A stretch of DNA of 64,000 nucleotides. Source: Paenibacillus sp. JNUCC-31. GTDB lineage: Bacteria > Bacillota > Bacilli > Paenibacillales > Paenibacillaceae. A model generated the notes under the pieces. It ran no database searches. It saw only the letters and a program-made list of their open reading frames with translations, and was not told the DNA's origin. A program made the position numbers and the translations under genes. Of this stretch, positions 51,789-61,588 are shown piece after piece. Position 1 is the stretch's first letter. The number at the start of each line of letters is the position of its first letter. The stretch covers positions 7,316,001 through 7,380,000 of the forward strand of contig NZ_CP062165.1 of the NCBI RefSeq assembly GCF_014844075.1, read 5' to 3'.

Positions 51789-53177
51789 GTGGAATACCGC
51801 ATTGAGAGAGATACGTTAGGTGAAATGAAAGTACCAGCCGACAGGCTGTGGGGAGCTCAAACGCAGCGCAGCAAGGAGAACTTTCCGATTGGTCGCGAGC
51901 ATATGCCGATGGAAGTCGTACGTGCTCTTGCCATTTTGAAAAAAAGCGCTGCTGCAAGCAATCATAAATTGGGTAAACTATCGGCTGCCAAATCAGATGC
52001 GATCGCTTATGCCGCTGATGAAATTATTGCTGGCCGGATTGATGATCATTTCCCGCTCGTGGTATGGCAGACGGGTAGCGGAACACAGTCCAACATGAAC
52101 GTGAACGAGGTCATTGCCAATCTGGGTAACCAGTTGCTTGAACAAAAGGGCAAGGAAGAACGTCTGCATCCGAATGATGATGTCAACATGTCTCAGAGCT
52201 CGAATGATACATTTCCAACCGCTCTGCATGTTGCGGGTGTGCTCGCGGTTGAAGATCAGCTCTTGCCGGCAATTGCGGTGCTGAAAGCTACTTTTGCAGA
52301 CAAGTCGGAAGCCTTTAAGGATATTATCAAAATTGGCCGTACTCATCTTCAGGATGCGACTCCAATTACGCTTGGTCAAGAGATCAGCGGTTGGGAAGCG
52401 ATGCTCGACAAGAGTGAACGCATGATCCGGGATAGTGTTCAGTATATGAAGGAACTGGCAATCGGTGGTACGGCTGTTGGAACCGGAATCAATGCACATC
52501 CCGACTTTGGTGATTATACAGCCAAGGAGATTGGTAAACATACAGGTAAGGATTTTGTATCCGCTCCAAATAAATTCCACGCCCTTACGAGCCATGATGA
52601 AGTCGTTTATGCTCACGGCGCCGTTAAAGCGCTTGCAGCTGACTTGATGAAAATTGCCAATGATGTACGCTGGCTCGCGAGTGGCCCACGCAGTGGTTTA
52701 GGAGAGATCCGGATTCCGGAGAACGAACCGGGTAGCTCCATTATGCCAGGTAAAGTGAATCCAACCCAGAGCGAGGCGATGACCATGGTCGTTACGCAAG
52801 TGATGGGGAACGACGCAGCGATCGGCTTCGCGGCAAGTCAGGGTAACTTCGAGTTGAATGTGTTCAAACCGGTTATTATCTATAACTTCCTGCAATCGGT
52901 TCAGCTTCTTGCGGATTCCATCGTTGCATTTAATGATAAATGTGCAGTCGGCATTGAACCTAACCTCAGCCAGATTGAACACAATCTGAATAATTCGCTT
53001 ATGCTGGTTACGGCTCTCAATCCCCACATCGGTTATGAGAATGCAGCCAAAATTGCCAAGCTCGCGCATAAGGAAGGGTTGTCTCTGAAAGAAGCAACAT
53101 TGCAGACAGGTCTGCTTACGGAAGAGCAATTCGATCAGTATGTTGATCCAGCGAAAATGATAGCTCCGAAAGCCTAA
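51789..53177 (+). CDS. fumC: Class II fumarate hydratase
   Basis: This 462-residue enzyme interconverts fumarate and malate in the TCA cycle. The class II signature [11 protein letters not shown] is at about residue 317. Earlier, [14 protein letters not shown] is near 97, [10 protein letters not shown] near 136 and [10 protein letters not shown] near 184. Length equals that of the B. subtilis enzyme CitG. The GTG at 51789 was chosen because GGAGGAG lies seven to ten bases before it and the family N-terminus ([11 protein letters not shown]) begins there. A strong terminator ends the gene. Confidence 0.96.
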   Translation: MEYRIERDTLGEMKVPADRLWGAQTQRSKENFPIGREHMPMEVVRALAILKKSAAASNHKLGKLSAAKSDAIAYAADEIIAGRIDDHFPLVVWQTGSGTQSNMNVNEVIANLGNQLLEQKGKEERLHPNDDVNMSQSSNDTFPTALHVAGVLAVEDQLLPAIAVLKATFADKSEAFKDIIKIGRTHLQDATPITLGQEISGWEAMLDKSERMIRDSVQYMKELAIGGTAVGTGINAHPDFGDYTAKEIGKHTGKDFVSAPNKFHALTSHDEVVYAHGAVKALAADLMKIANDVRWLASGPRSGLGEIRIPENEPGSSIMPGKVNPTQSEAMTMVVTQVMGNDAAIGFAASQGNFELNVFKPVIIYNFLQSVQLLADSIVAFNDKCAVGIEPNLSQIEHNLNNSLMLVTALNPHIGYENAAKIAKLAHKEGLSLKEATLQTGLLTEEQFDQYVDPAKMIAPKA

Positions 53178-53210
53178 TTCATTCGGATTGAAAACATCGT
53201 AATCCTTAAG

Positions 53211-53243
53211 AAGACGACCTGCCCCGAGCAGGTCGTCTTTGGA
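53211..53243 (+). terminator. Terminator of fumC
   Basis: AAGACGACCTGC pairs perfectly with GCAGGTCGTCTT around CCCGA; a short T run follows. Confidence 0.9.
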
Positions 53244-53352
53244 TTGGAACAATGACCATATAAATGCTTGTCAGACTATACATATACGTATAAACTACAG
53301 ATGCACTCTTTGCTAGGTTTGGGAATTGTTTATTTCATTGGAGGTTTCAGCG

Positions 53353-56097
53353 TTGTCGAAAAAGAGAAGATTTACGATACGCTCCAAAATTCTATTGGGC
53401 TATCTTATGGTGGTGCTGCTATTTGGTGCCGTCTTACTGATTCTATCAGCTCAAATCAATGTATTGCAGAAAGAAAATGATTTTATCAGCCACCACGACC
53501 TTGAAGTGCACAACCTGACCAACACGATTGAGAAAAATGTGCTGGACATGGAAACAGGACAGCGTGGATACATGATTACAGGGGATGAAAGCTACCTGGA
53601 GCCGTACAGACAGGGGCTTGCGCAGTGGAACTACAACTATGACCAGTTATTTGCATTAATAAGTGACAATCCTTCTCAGCAGCGGAGTTTGCAAAACATC
53701 AAAACACATATTACACGGTGGATTGAAATTGCTGGAGAACCGTTGGTGGAACTGAAGAAACAAGGGGATCAAGCGAAGGTCATTGCGTTTTTTCAATCCG
53801 ATCCAGGCAAAAATGAAATGGATTTGTTGAGGTCTCAGCTTGATGCCTTTCGGACCACAGAGATTGCTCTGACCGAAACGAGGGTAAACGAACTGGCTTC
53901 ACGAAGTTCCGCGTTACTTACAATCATGTACACATTATGGGGAATTATTGCTGCATTGTCCATTACGGCAGCCTTTGTTGTATCAAGTAATATTGTTAAA
54001 ACTTTACGAGACGTAATGCACACGATCACTGATATATCCAGAGGGGGGAATCTAACGCAGCGGATTCATGTACGAACACATGATGAAGTAGGTGATCTTG
54101 GGCGAGAGACCAATAACTTGCTTGATACGGTCCAGGAACAGAACCGATTGAAAAGCAAGATTGCCGATATAGCCACTCTGCTGCAAAATCCAAATCATTT
54201 GGAGGGGCTGTCACGGCTGTTCCTGAATCAAATCGCAATTCTGTTGGAAATTCCTTATAGCGTCTTATATTACTGGAAGGATAATCGACTGATTCGTATT
54301 GCGGCATATGCGGCTGATGGAGAAAACGAACGTTCACTTGGTAAAGTATCAATCGCACCCGGTGAAGGCCTTGTCGGTCAAAGTGCTATCGAGAAACGGA
54401 TTTTGTGTATGAATGACCTGCCGCAAAACTATATTCGCATTTCCTCAGGTCTTGGACATACAACAGCTACGTCGGTAACGGTTGCTCCAGTCATATTTGA
54501 AGGTAAAACAATTGCTGTGATTGAACTCGCCTCTATGAAATCATTGCAGGAGAATGATATGAAGATGCTTGGCGAATTGATTGAAATTTTCAGTGTCTCC
54601 CTGCATTCGACTGCTACCCGCATGGAATTGCAGCAATTATATGATGAGTCTCAGGTACTCAATGAAGAATTGCAGGCACAATCTGAAAAACTTCAGCTTC
54701 AAACCGAAGAGATGGTATCTCAGACGGAAGAGTTACATATGCAGACTGAAGAACTGCATATACTGAACGAGCGTTTGGAAATACAGAAAAATGCGGCAGA
54801 AACTTCTGCCGGGGAGCTCGCCAAAGTAGCGGATCAGCTGCGGACCAGTTCCGGTTACAAGTCTGAATTTCTCGCGAATATGTCGCATGAACTGCGTACT
54901 CCGCTCAACAGTATGCTGATTTTATCCGAGATTTTGGCTAAGAACAAGCATCAGCACTTAAACAGTGAAGAGCAGAAATATGCTTCGGTGATCCATGCAT
55001 CAGGCAAGGACTTGCTCAACCTGATTAACGACATTCTCGACCTTTCCAAAGTGGAAGCCGGGGAGATGGAAGTGGATTTTGATGATGTGTATCTTGAAAG
55101 TCTGCCCGAAGTGATGAATCAATATTTCCTGAAAACGGCTGAACAAAAAGGAATTGACTTCCGGATTCAGCTTCAAAGCCCTTTGCCGGAAACGATTGTT
55201 TCTGACGAGATGCGGTTACACCAGATTTTGCGGAATTTGCTCTCCAATGCATTCAAGTTTACCAATGAAGGTGAAGTGGCATTAACGATCTCCAGAGTGA
55301 GTCTGGCCAGTCCTGAAGGGAACAGGATGGAGAGGGATGCTATTGCCTTCTCGGTTAGTGATACGGGAATTGGCATTGCTGACAACAAACTGTTACAGAT
55401 CTTTGATGCGTTCAAGCAGGCAGACGGAGCTACGGCCCGAAAATATGGTGGAACCGGACTGGGACTGTCGATCTCCCAATCCCTTGCCAATCTGTTGGGC
55501 GGATCCATCTCGGCCACAAGCCGTGAGGGACAGGGAAGTGTTTTTACCCTGTTCCTCCCGCTGAGAACGGAAGAGCCAGAGGTTATGCAGACTTCCAGAT
55601 TGTTCTTGAACGAGGTTGCAGTCACGGCTCCTGAAACAACTAATACTTCAGAATTGACTTCAACAAACGTCGAGACATTGCTGACTCCACTGGAAGAATC
55701 GTTACTGAACGGGCGTCAAGTGCTTGTGGTGGACGACGATATTCGAAATGTATACGCCTTGGCGAACGCCCTTGAACAATATGGCATGAATGTGATCACA
55801 GCTCAGAATGGATACGAATGTCTGGAGATGCTGGAACGTGGGGAGGCGAAGCCGGATATTATTATGATGGACATCATGATGCCAGAGCTGGATGGGTATG
55901 AAACTACTCGCCAGATCCGTGAGAGATTGAGTCTCAAGCAGCTCCCCATTATAGCTCTAACTGCGAAGGCTATGAAAGAAGATCGTGACAAATGTATAGC
56001 AGCAGGAGCCTCGGATTATATTAGCAAACCGCTGAATATGAAAGAGGTACTGTCCCGAATGAAATTATGGCTGAGTCATGAAACATTGGGAATCTGA
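53353..56097 (+). CDS. Hybrid sensor histidine kinase with CHASE3, HAMP, GAF and receiver
   Basis: This 914-residue protein begins with a membrane helix (about residues 13-34). A CHASE3-like sensor follows (about 38-185, with M-E-T-G-Q-R-G-Y-M-I-T-G), then a second helix (about 190-212), HAMP (212-265), GAF (about 280-420) and a Gln/Glu-rich coiled coil (425-480). HisKA has H512 in S-H-E-L-R-T-P-L-N-S. The ATPase has N-box F-K-F-T-N near 635, D-T-G-I-G-I near 670 and G-T-G-L-G-L near 700. The receiver near the end has the acidic V-D-D-D and phosphoacceptor D840 in M-M-D-I-M-M-P. TTG at 53353 has GGAGG eight bases upstream. No partner regulator gene is adjacent. Confidence 0.9.
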   Translation: MSKKRRFTIRSKILLGYLMVVLLFGAVLLILSAQINVLQKENDFISHHDLEVHNLTNTIEKNVLDMETGQRGYMITGDESYLEPYRQGLAQWNYNYDQLFALISDNPSQQRSLQNIKTHITRWIEIAGEPLVELKKQGDQAKVIAFFQSDPGKNEMDLLRSQLDAFRTTEIALTETRVNELASRSSALLTIMYTLWGIIAALSITAAFVVSSNIVKTLRDVMHTITDISRGGNLTQRIHVRTHDEVGDLGRETNNLLDTVQEQNRLKSKIADIATLLQNPNHLEGLSRLFLNQIAILLEIPYSVLYYWKDNRLIRIAAYAADGENERSLGKVSIAPGEGLVGQSAIEKRILCMNDLPQNYIRISSGLGHTTATSVTVAPVIFEGKTIAVIELASMKSLQENDMKMLGELIEIFSVSLHSTATRMELQQLYDESQVLNEELQAQSEKLQLQTEEMVSQTEELHMQTEELHILNERLEIQKNAAETSAGELAKVADQLRTSSGYKSEFLANMSHELRTPLNSMLILSEILAKNKHQHLNSEEQKYASVIHASGKDLLNLINDILDLSKVEAGEMEVDFDDVYLESLPEVMNQYFLKTAEQKGIDFRIQLQSPLPETIVSDEMRLHQILRNLLSNAFKFTNEGEVALTISRVSLASPEGNRMERDAIAFSVSDTGIGIADNKLLQIFDAFKQADGATARKYGGTGLGLSISQSLANLLGGSISATSREGQGSVFTLFLPLRTEEPEVMQTSRLFLNEVAVTAPETTNTSELTSTNVETLLTPLEESLLNGRQVLVVDDDIRNVYALANALEQYGMNVITAQNGYECLEMLERGEAKPDIIMMDIMMPELDGYETTRQIRERLSLKQLPIIALTAKAMKEDRDKCIAAGASDYISKPLNMKEVLSRMKLWLSHETLGI

Positions 56098-56137
56098 TCT
56101 TCAGTACCTGGATAAACCATATTGAAACTAAAATTGA

Positions 56138-56192
56138 AACCTATGCCAGTTGCGCAATGATTGCTGCAATGGTGTCATAGGTTTTATTTTTT
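56138..56192 (+). terminator. Terminator of the histidine kinase gene
   Basis: AACCTATG pairs with CATAGGTT and encloses further partial pairing TTGC/TGCAA; a T-rich run follows. Confidence 0.75.
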
Positions 56193-56221
56193 TCTCATGT
56201 AAGCTTTAAAAAACGAAATGA

Positions 56222-56238
56222 TGTTATAATACTTAACA
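56222..56238 (+). promoter_or_regulatory. TnrA/GlnR-type box upstream of pucR
   Basis: TGTTATAATACTTAACA matches TGTNA-N7-TNACA at all fixed positions. It is 103 bases before the pucR start. Binding of TnrA or GlnR is inferred from the match. Confidence 0.6.
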
Positions 56239-56340
56239 ACATTCCAAGTGGATTTCAAAATATGGACGAAAATAAGTGTAAATCCTTGGTTGTGTCCAAG
56301 AAAACCGCTATAAGTGTTATATATATGGGAGGTAATGTCC

Positions 56341-57960
56341 ATGCAGCTTACAGTTAAAGAGGCTTTAAAGGTATATCCATTGTCTGAGGCCAGACTGGTT
56401 GCGGGTGGGGAAGGGACTTCGCGGATGATGAAATCCGTTAACGTCATGGACGCTCCAGATATAGCGGATTGGATCAAATCCGGAGAATTGCTGTTTACAA
56501 CAGCGTTTATTATGAAAGATAACGAGACGGATGCACTCCGTTTGATGCGCCGCCTGAATGAACGCGGTTGTGCCGGACTTGGCATTAAATTGGGCCGCTT
56601 CTGGCAGTCCATTCCGCAAGGAATCATTGAGGAAGCGGATCGACTGAGGATGCCCCTGCTCGAGCTGCCGTTTCAATTTACGTTTTCCGACCAGATGAAT
56701 GCGTTGTTCAAGGCCGAACATGAACGCAGCAATCGGTTGCTCCATGAGGTAGTACAGAAACAGAAAAAATTGATGCAGTTTGCACTGCAACAACAGCATC
56801 GGAATGTATTTGCCGAACTTGCCACTGTTTTGAATTACCCGCTTACGGTGATTGGCTCTCGAGGACATGTGCTCTATGGAAGCGATGGTATCGCCGGAGA
56901 CGCGGTTGTACAGGGTTGGCCCTGGAAATCCGTCATGCACCGGGTGAAGTGGAATCAGGGTAGTTGCCACCGGGTGCCCATCAAGCAGAATGATGAAGAA
57001 TACGGTTTTTTGCTCGTCTTTACAGACGCGGCCCTGTCTCTTAGAGCGGAGGAAGAATTATTCCAGCAGGCTGCGGATGTTCTGGCATTCTATATGGATA
57101 TGACCTATCGGGAACACATTAACCCGACCGTTCAGGATGAGATGCGTACGCTGCTAACCCAGTATCTGGATAACAAAATGACGGTAGATGAACTATCCAG
57201 GCTCAGCGAGAATAAAGGTGTTCACCTGTTTCAGGGGACCTATCAGTGCGTGTTGATCACATTGGAACCGTCTGTTTTTGCCGAAGGAAAACTGCTGAAG
57301 CAGATCCACCGTGAGTTGCAGTACAATCCGCTGATGCAGTTCACAGCCTCACAGCATTTTCAGATCGAAGATGGCATTTTGTCCATCTATACCTGTCCAA
57401 CGGGACGGGATTATGGAGAGGAGTTATCAGCTTTCCTGCTGAATCGGTTCGGTGATGTTCTTGCGGCTCAGGAAGCTAAGGGGGAACCTGCTCCGCGGTT
57501 CTGGATCAGCAAAATGAAGCATGAGCCAAAATCGTTGCGAGAAGCTTATCAGGAATGCCTGGATACCCGTCAATTGGCTCGTCGATTCGGCATGAAGGAT
57601 CGGGCTCTCCAGTTCGAGATGTTGGAATTTGCCTATGTATTCCAACATGTACCGGATAACATCATGGAAAATTACTGCAACAAAGTACTTGAGCCATTAT
57701 TGGCCAGGGATGGTGATCCCAATCAGGTGCTCATGAACACGCTGGAATCTTTTATCGAGAATGATGGACTCATTAACGAAGCTGCGAAGCAACTGTTTGT
57801 GCATCGGAACACCGTTACCTATCGGATGGAGAAGGTCGGAAGTTTGCTGCAAATGGACTTTAAGAAGACGAATGATCTGCTGAAATTAAAGCTGGTGTTC
57901 ACCTTCCGTAAGTTTGTTCGTGACCAACCATCGGCAAAACCGCATTCGCAGCAGCATTAA
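56341..57960 (+). CDS. pucR: PucR family purine catabolism regulator
   Basis: This 539-residue protein has the PucR N-terminal domain (residues 1-125, with V-N-V-M-D-A-P-D-I-A-D-W-I-K-S-G-E-L-L-F-T-T-A and R-L-M-R-R-L-N-E-R-G-C-A-G-L-G-I-K). A central GGDEF-like or GAF-like part follows. The C-terminal helix-turn-helix (about 470-525) has F-I-E-N-D-G-L-I-N-E-A-A-K-Q-L-F-V-H-R-N-T-V-T-Y-R. In B. subtilis PucR turns on purine degradation. GGGAGG lies eight bases before the ATG at 56341. The gene sits before the ureide operon on the same strand and is preceded by a nitrogen-type box. Its terminator is at 58057. Confidence 0.92.
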   Translation: MQLTVKEALKVYPLSEARLVAGGEGTSRMMKSVNVMDAPDIADWIKSGELLFTTAFIMKDNETDALRLMRRLNERGCAGLGIKLGRFWQSIPQGIIEEADRLRMPLLELPFQFTFSDQMNALFKAEHERSNRLLHEVVQKQKKLMQFALQQQHRNVFAELATVLNYPLTVIGSRGHVLYGSDGIAGDAVVQGWPWKSVMHRVKWNQGSCHRVPIKQNDEEYGFLLVFTDAALSLRAEEELFQQAADVLAFYMDMTYREHINPTVQDEMRTLLTQYLDNKMTVDELSRLSENKGVHLFQGTYQCVLITLEPSVFAEGKLLKQIHRELQYNPLMQFTASQHFQIEDGILSIYTCPTGRDYGEELSAFLLNRFGDVLAAQEAKGEPAPRFWISKMKHEPKSLREAYQECLDTRQLARRFGMKDRALQFEMLEFAYVFQHVPDNIMENYCNKVLEPLLARDGDPNQVLMNTLESFIENDGLINEAAKQLFVHRNTVTYRMEKVGSLLQMDFKKTNDLLKLKLVFTFRKFVRDQPSAKPHSQQH

Positions 57961-58056
57961 TCTGACGGCGGGCCCGTATACTTATATCTTTTAGGATGAT
58001 CATCAGTATCCTGAACAAGTGTTGTGCAGCATAACAATGAAACAGCCAAGTTAGAT

Positions 58057-58092
58057 AAAACCGTATTTCCCTTGAGGGAATGCGGTTTTTTT
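58057..58092 (+). terminator. Terminator of pucR
   Basis: AAAACCGTATTTCCC pairs with GGGAATGCGGTTTT apart from a mismatch and bulge, followed by T7. Confidence 0.88.
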
Positions 58093-58152
58093 AGGTTTTT
58101 ATTGCATTAGAGTAATCAAATCCCGTGCATTGCAAACAAATCACATCTCTGA

Positions 58153-58169
58153 TGTTATGTTATATTACA
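58153..58169 (+). promoter_or_regulatory. TnrA/GlnR-type box upstream of the pucL operon
   Basis: TGTTATGTTATATTACA matches TGTNA-N7-TNACA exactly. It lies 84 bases before pucL and after the pucR terminator, so it belongs to the catabolic operon. Activation by TnrA or repression by GlnR is inferred. Confidence 0.65.
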
Positions 58170-58252
58170 AAATTGCGTGATTATTGTTGCCGCTGTGCAG
58201 AGCGACACTTAGAATGAAGAACAACAATCTACAAAAGACCGGAGGTTCTAAC

Positions 58253-59764
58253 ATGACCGACTTCATTAAACTCGTTAACAGCTGGTCTATCACACAGTTC
58301 GTGCATACGTTTGGCGGACTGTTCGAAGAATCACCCTGGGTAGCAGAGCGTTCCTGGCCTTCACGGCCATTTGCCTCATTTGAACACATGATGAATGTAA
58401 TGAAGGACGTAGTTCAGACATCCGATGAAAAGATGAAATTGCAGTTGCTGTGCAATCACCCGGATCTCGGAGCGCGAATCAGCATGAGTAACAATTCCGT
58501 GCAAGAACAGGCGGGTGCAGGGCTTAATTCACTCTCACCGGAGCAATATAACGAATTTAGCAAATTAAACCAGGAATATACAAGCCAATTCGGCTTTCCT
58601 TTTATATTGGCCGTGAAAGGGCACACAGCTCAGTCGATCCTGGAGTCCATGCGGCAACGCAATCAGCGAGGCAAGGAGGAAGAATTCCATACCGCTCTGA
58701 AAGAAGTATTCAAGATCGCTTCTATTCGATTGGAGCAATGGCTGGTGCAGGTGGGTCATGAACATGAACATAAATTTGAGTTTATGCCATTCGAAGTGAA
58801 GCAGCGGACCATGTTTTACGGGAAAGGGGATGTATGGATGTATCGTTCATACGTCAAACCATTGACTGGCATCCAGTCCATCCCGGAATCTTCATTTACC
58901 GGACGCAATAATATCCTGTTCGGATTGAACATTAAAGTAGCCGTTCAAGGCGACGAATTTCTGCCTTCTTTTATCGAAGGAGATAATTCCCGTGTCGTTG
59001 CGACGGATTCAATGAAGAATTTTATTTTGAAACACGCTGCGGATTACGGAGGAGCTACCGTTGAAGGCTTTCTCGCTGCCATCAGCAGGCGTTTTCTGGA
59101 AACATATCCTCAGATGACCAAGGTCCAGATGACGGCAGATCAGATTCCTTTTGAAGATGTACCTGTTGGCGGGCAGGGGGGCTTTCGTGCAAGCGAGCTG
59201 GTATTCCGTTGTTCCCAGAATGAGCGGGCGACGGCTGCAATTGAAGCGCAGCGAAAAGGAAATCAGGTTGAGCTGAGCAATCATTTCAGTGGTGTCGCAG
59301 ATATCAGGCTTATTAAGGTCAAAGGCAGTGAATTTGCCGGGTTCGTCAAGGATGAGTACACCTCCTTACCCGAGACATGGGACCGTCCACTGTTCATTTT
59401 CCTAAATATCAATTGGCGTTACGAGGACCCGAGAGATGGCATGGACGATCAGCGCGGGCGTTATGTAGCAGCGGAGCAGGTAAGAGATGTAGCTGCTGCC
59501 GTGTTCCATGCAATTCGTTCCGCCTCCATTCAACATCTGATTTATCAGATTGGATTAAGGCTTTTGAAGCGATTTGGACAGCTCAGTGAAGTTTCCTTCG
59601 AGTCCAATAATCGGACTTGGGAGATGGTGCTGGATGAAGTGAAAGAAGGAGAAGGCAAAGTATTTACCGAGCCCAGACCTCCTTATGGATTCCAGGGCTT
59701 CTCGATGACAAGGGACGATCTAGAGGCTGACAGTAGTCGCTCGAAGAAAGAAGGGGAGGCATGA
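58253..59764 (+). CDS. pucL: Bifunctional OHCU decarboxylase and urate oxidase
   Basis: This 503-residue protein joins two steps of uricolysis. The first part (about residues 1-165) is OHCU decarboxylase: S-P-W-V-A-E-R-S-W, C-N-H-P-D-L-G-A-R near residue 68, S-x-L-N-Q-E-Y and F-P-F-I-L-A-V-K-G near 118. The rest (about 178-490) is uricase: Y-G-K-G-D-V-W-M-Y-R-S-Y near 188 and N-I-N-W-R-Y-E-D-P near the end. It converts urate to 5-hydroxyisourate and OHCU to allantoin. The same fusion and order occur in B. subtilis PucL. CGGAGG precedes the ATG at 58253. The stop overlaps pucM by four bases. An upstream TnrA/GlnR-like box is noted. Confidence 0.95.
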   Translation: MTDFIKLVNSWSITQFVHTFGGLFEESPWVAERSWPSRPFASFEHMMNVMKDVVQTSDEKMKLQLLCNHPDLGARISMSNNSVQEQAGAGLNSLSPEQYNEFSKLNQEYTSQFGFPFILAVKGHTAQSILESMRQRNQRGKEEEFHTALKEVFKIASIRLEQWLVQVGHEHEHKFEFMPFEVKQRTMFYGKGDVWMYRSYVKPLTGIQSIPESSFTGRNNILFGLNIKVAVQGDEFLPSFIEGDNSRVVATDSMKNFILKHAADYGGATVEGFLAAISRRFLETYPQMTKVQMTADQIPFEDVPVGGQGGFRASELVFRCSQNERATAAIEAQRKGNQVELSNHFSGVADIRLIKVKGSEFAGFVKDEYTSLPETWDRPLFIFLNINWRYEDPRDGMDDQRGRYVAAEQVRDVAAAVFHAIRSASIQHLIYQIGLRLLKRFGQLSEVSFESNNRTWEMVLDEVKEGEGKVFTEPRPPYGFQGFSMTRDDLEADSSRSKKEGEA

Positions 59765-60141
59765 TGTCGGTGGCTGGAGGACGGATCACTACGCATGTGC
59801 TGGATACATCCAAGGGTGTACCGGCTGTAGGCGTGCGGATTGAACTCTATGTATTGCACAGGGACGGCGAGAAGGAATCCAAAAGGAAAGTTGCTGAATC
59901 GGTGACGAATAGCGATGGACGTCTGGACGCCCCATTGCTGGACAGTGGGAAGCTTGAGCAAGCGGTATATGAGCTTCAATTCAACGTTGAGGGTTATTAC
60001 GCGGAGCGATCTCTTGAGGAACTGGGGCAGGCGTTATGGACGGTTGTACCAATTCGTTTTGCCGTATCCGATACTGCAAGCCACTACCACATTCCTTTAT
60101 TGATTGCTCCAGGAGGTTACAGTACATATCGGGGAAGCTGA
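59761..60141 (+). CDS. pucM: 5-Hydroxyisourate hydrolase
   Basis: This 126-residue transthyretin-like enzyme performs the step between the two PucL activities. The active-site H12 (I-T-T-H-V-L-D-T), R54 in D-G-R-L-D-A-P-L, H110 in H-Y-H-I-P-L-L and the C-terminal tetrapeptide Y-R-G-S are present. It opens the ring of 5-hydroxyisourate. Its start overlaps the pucL stop by four bases, so they are translationally coupled. Two adjacent ATGs are possible starts (59761 and 59764). Allantoinase follows 40 bases later. Confidence 0.95.
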   Translation: MMSVAGGRITTHVLDTSKGVPAVGVRIELYVLHRDGEKESKRKVAESVTNSDGRLDAPLLDSGKLEQAVYELQFNVEGYYAERSLEELGQALWTVVPIRFAVSDTASHYHIPLLIAPGGYSTYRGS

Positions 60142-60181
60142 AATACATGAATCCGGTGCTGATCAGAGGAGGGTCATCCAT

Positions 60182-61588
60182 ATGACAAGATTAGATACGA
60201 TCATCCGGGGGGCCCGGGTTGTATTGAGAGATAGCGTCGAAGAACTGGATATTGGGATTACAGGTGAAAAAATAACAGCTTTGTCCTCACAGCTGGTGGG
60301 TGATGAAGACACTGAAATCATAGAAGCAAAGGGGGTTACCGTGATGCCGGGGGCGGTGGACATTCATGTTCACTTTAATGAACCTGGACTCGCGAGTTGG
60401 GAGGGATTCAAGTCGGGATCAGCATCACTGGCTGCTGGCGGAATTACCACGTATGTCGATATGCCGCTCAATAGTGTCCCCCCAACAATTAGACCGGATG
60501 CGTGGGATCTGAAAATGAAAGCAGCCGAAGGTCAATCCTATGTTGATTATGCGTTCTGGGGAGGACTTGTTCCCGGCAATCGGGCTGAGCTTGCTCCATT
60601 GGCCCATATGGGGGCGGCCGGATTCAAGGCATTTATGTCCGAACCCGGCGGAGAAGGGGAAGATATCTTCGCGAGAGCCGATGACGATACACTTTTGAAT
60701 GGAATGTATGAAATTGCAAAGCTAAACCGCGTGTTGGCGCTTCATGCCGAAGACGAAGTAATGGTTGGCGAACTGGGGTCCAGAAGTATCGCAGTTGGAC
60801 GAACCGGACCGATGGATTACGTGCAATCTCGTCCAGCAGAAGCAGAAGTTCGGGCGGTGTCCCAAGCGCTGCAATATGGGGAGCAGACCGGATGTGCACT
60901 GCATTTTGTTCATATCAGTACACGGGAAGCGCTTGATCTGATTGCAGAGGCGAAACAGCGCGGACAGGATGTAACTTCGGAAACATGTCCGCATTACCTG
61001 ACTCTGACTGATCAAGATGTTGTTCGGCTGGGGGCCGTAGCCAAATGTGCACCGCCATTGCGGAGTCAGACGGAGCAAGATCAGTTATGGGATGCGCTCG
61101 AAGCAGGCCTGATTGATATTATCGCCTCCGATCATTCTCCTTGTCCGCCATCGATGAAACAATCGGATAATTTCTTCGACATCTGGGGTGGCATCTCCGG
61201 GGCGCAAAGCACGCTGCTGCTTATGTTGGAAGAAGGGCATCTCCAGCGAAATATAGCCCTTCCGTTGCTCGGAAGAGTTCTGTCTTTGCAACCTGCCAGA
61301 AGGCTTGGACTGGAGAGCAAAGGTGAAATCGCCATCGGCAAGGATGCGGATCTGGTACTGATTGATTGGGAGAAGAGTACTACTTTGAATACGGATGAGC
61401 TGCTCTACACACATAAGCAGAGTCCCTATGTAGGGCGCACGTTTTCCTCCAGCATTGCAGACGTGTTCTGTCGGGGCGGGCGAGTATACAGCTCAAAAAC
61501 AGGATTATCTGATGAGCCCATCGGACGGTTTGTCCATACCAACTCATCTGTTCAAGCTGTAGAGGAAGGAACGGAGGGAATATCATGA
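60182..61588 (+). CDS. allB: Allantoinase
   Basis: This 468-residue cyclic amidohydrolase opens the allantoin ring to allantoate. The di-metal site is complete: H62 and H64 in D-I-H-V-H-F-N-E-P-G, the Lys to be carboxylated K149 in G-F-K-A-F-M-S, H188 in L-H-A-E-D-E, H244 in H-F-V-H-I-S-T and D317 in I-I-A-S-D-H-S-P. N-E-P-G rather than R-E-P-G at the first motif separates it from dihydroorotase. GAGGAGG precedes the ATG at 60182. Its stop overlaps allC by four bases. Confidence 0.95.
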   Translation: MTRLDTIIRGARVVLRDSVEELDIGITGEKITALSSQLVGDEDTEIIEAKGVTVMPGAVDIHVHFNEPGLASWEGFKSGSASLAAGGITTYVDMPLNSVPPTIRPDAWDLKMKAAEGQSYVDYAFWGGLVPGNRAELAPLAHMGAAGFKAFMSEPGGEGEDIFARADDDTLLNGMYEIAKLNRVLALHAEDEVMVGELGSRSIAVGRTGPMDYVQSRPAEAEVRAVSQALQYGEQTGCALHFVHISTREALDLIAEAKQRGQDVTSETCPHYLTLTDQDVVRLGAVAKCAPPLRSQTEQDQLWDALEAGLIDIIASDHSPCPPSMKQSDNFFDIWGGISGAQSTLLLMLEEGHLQRNIALPLLGRVLSLQPARRLGLESKGEIAIGKDADLVLIDWEKSTTLNTDELLYTHKQSPYVGRTFSSSIADVFCRGGRVYSSKTGLSDEPIGRFVHTNSSVQAVEEGTEGIS

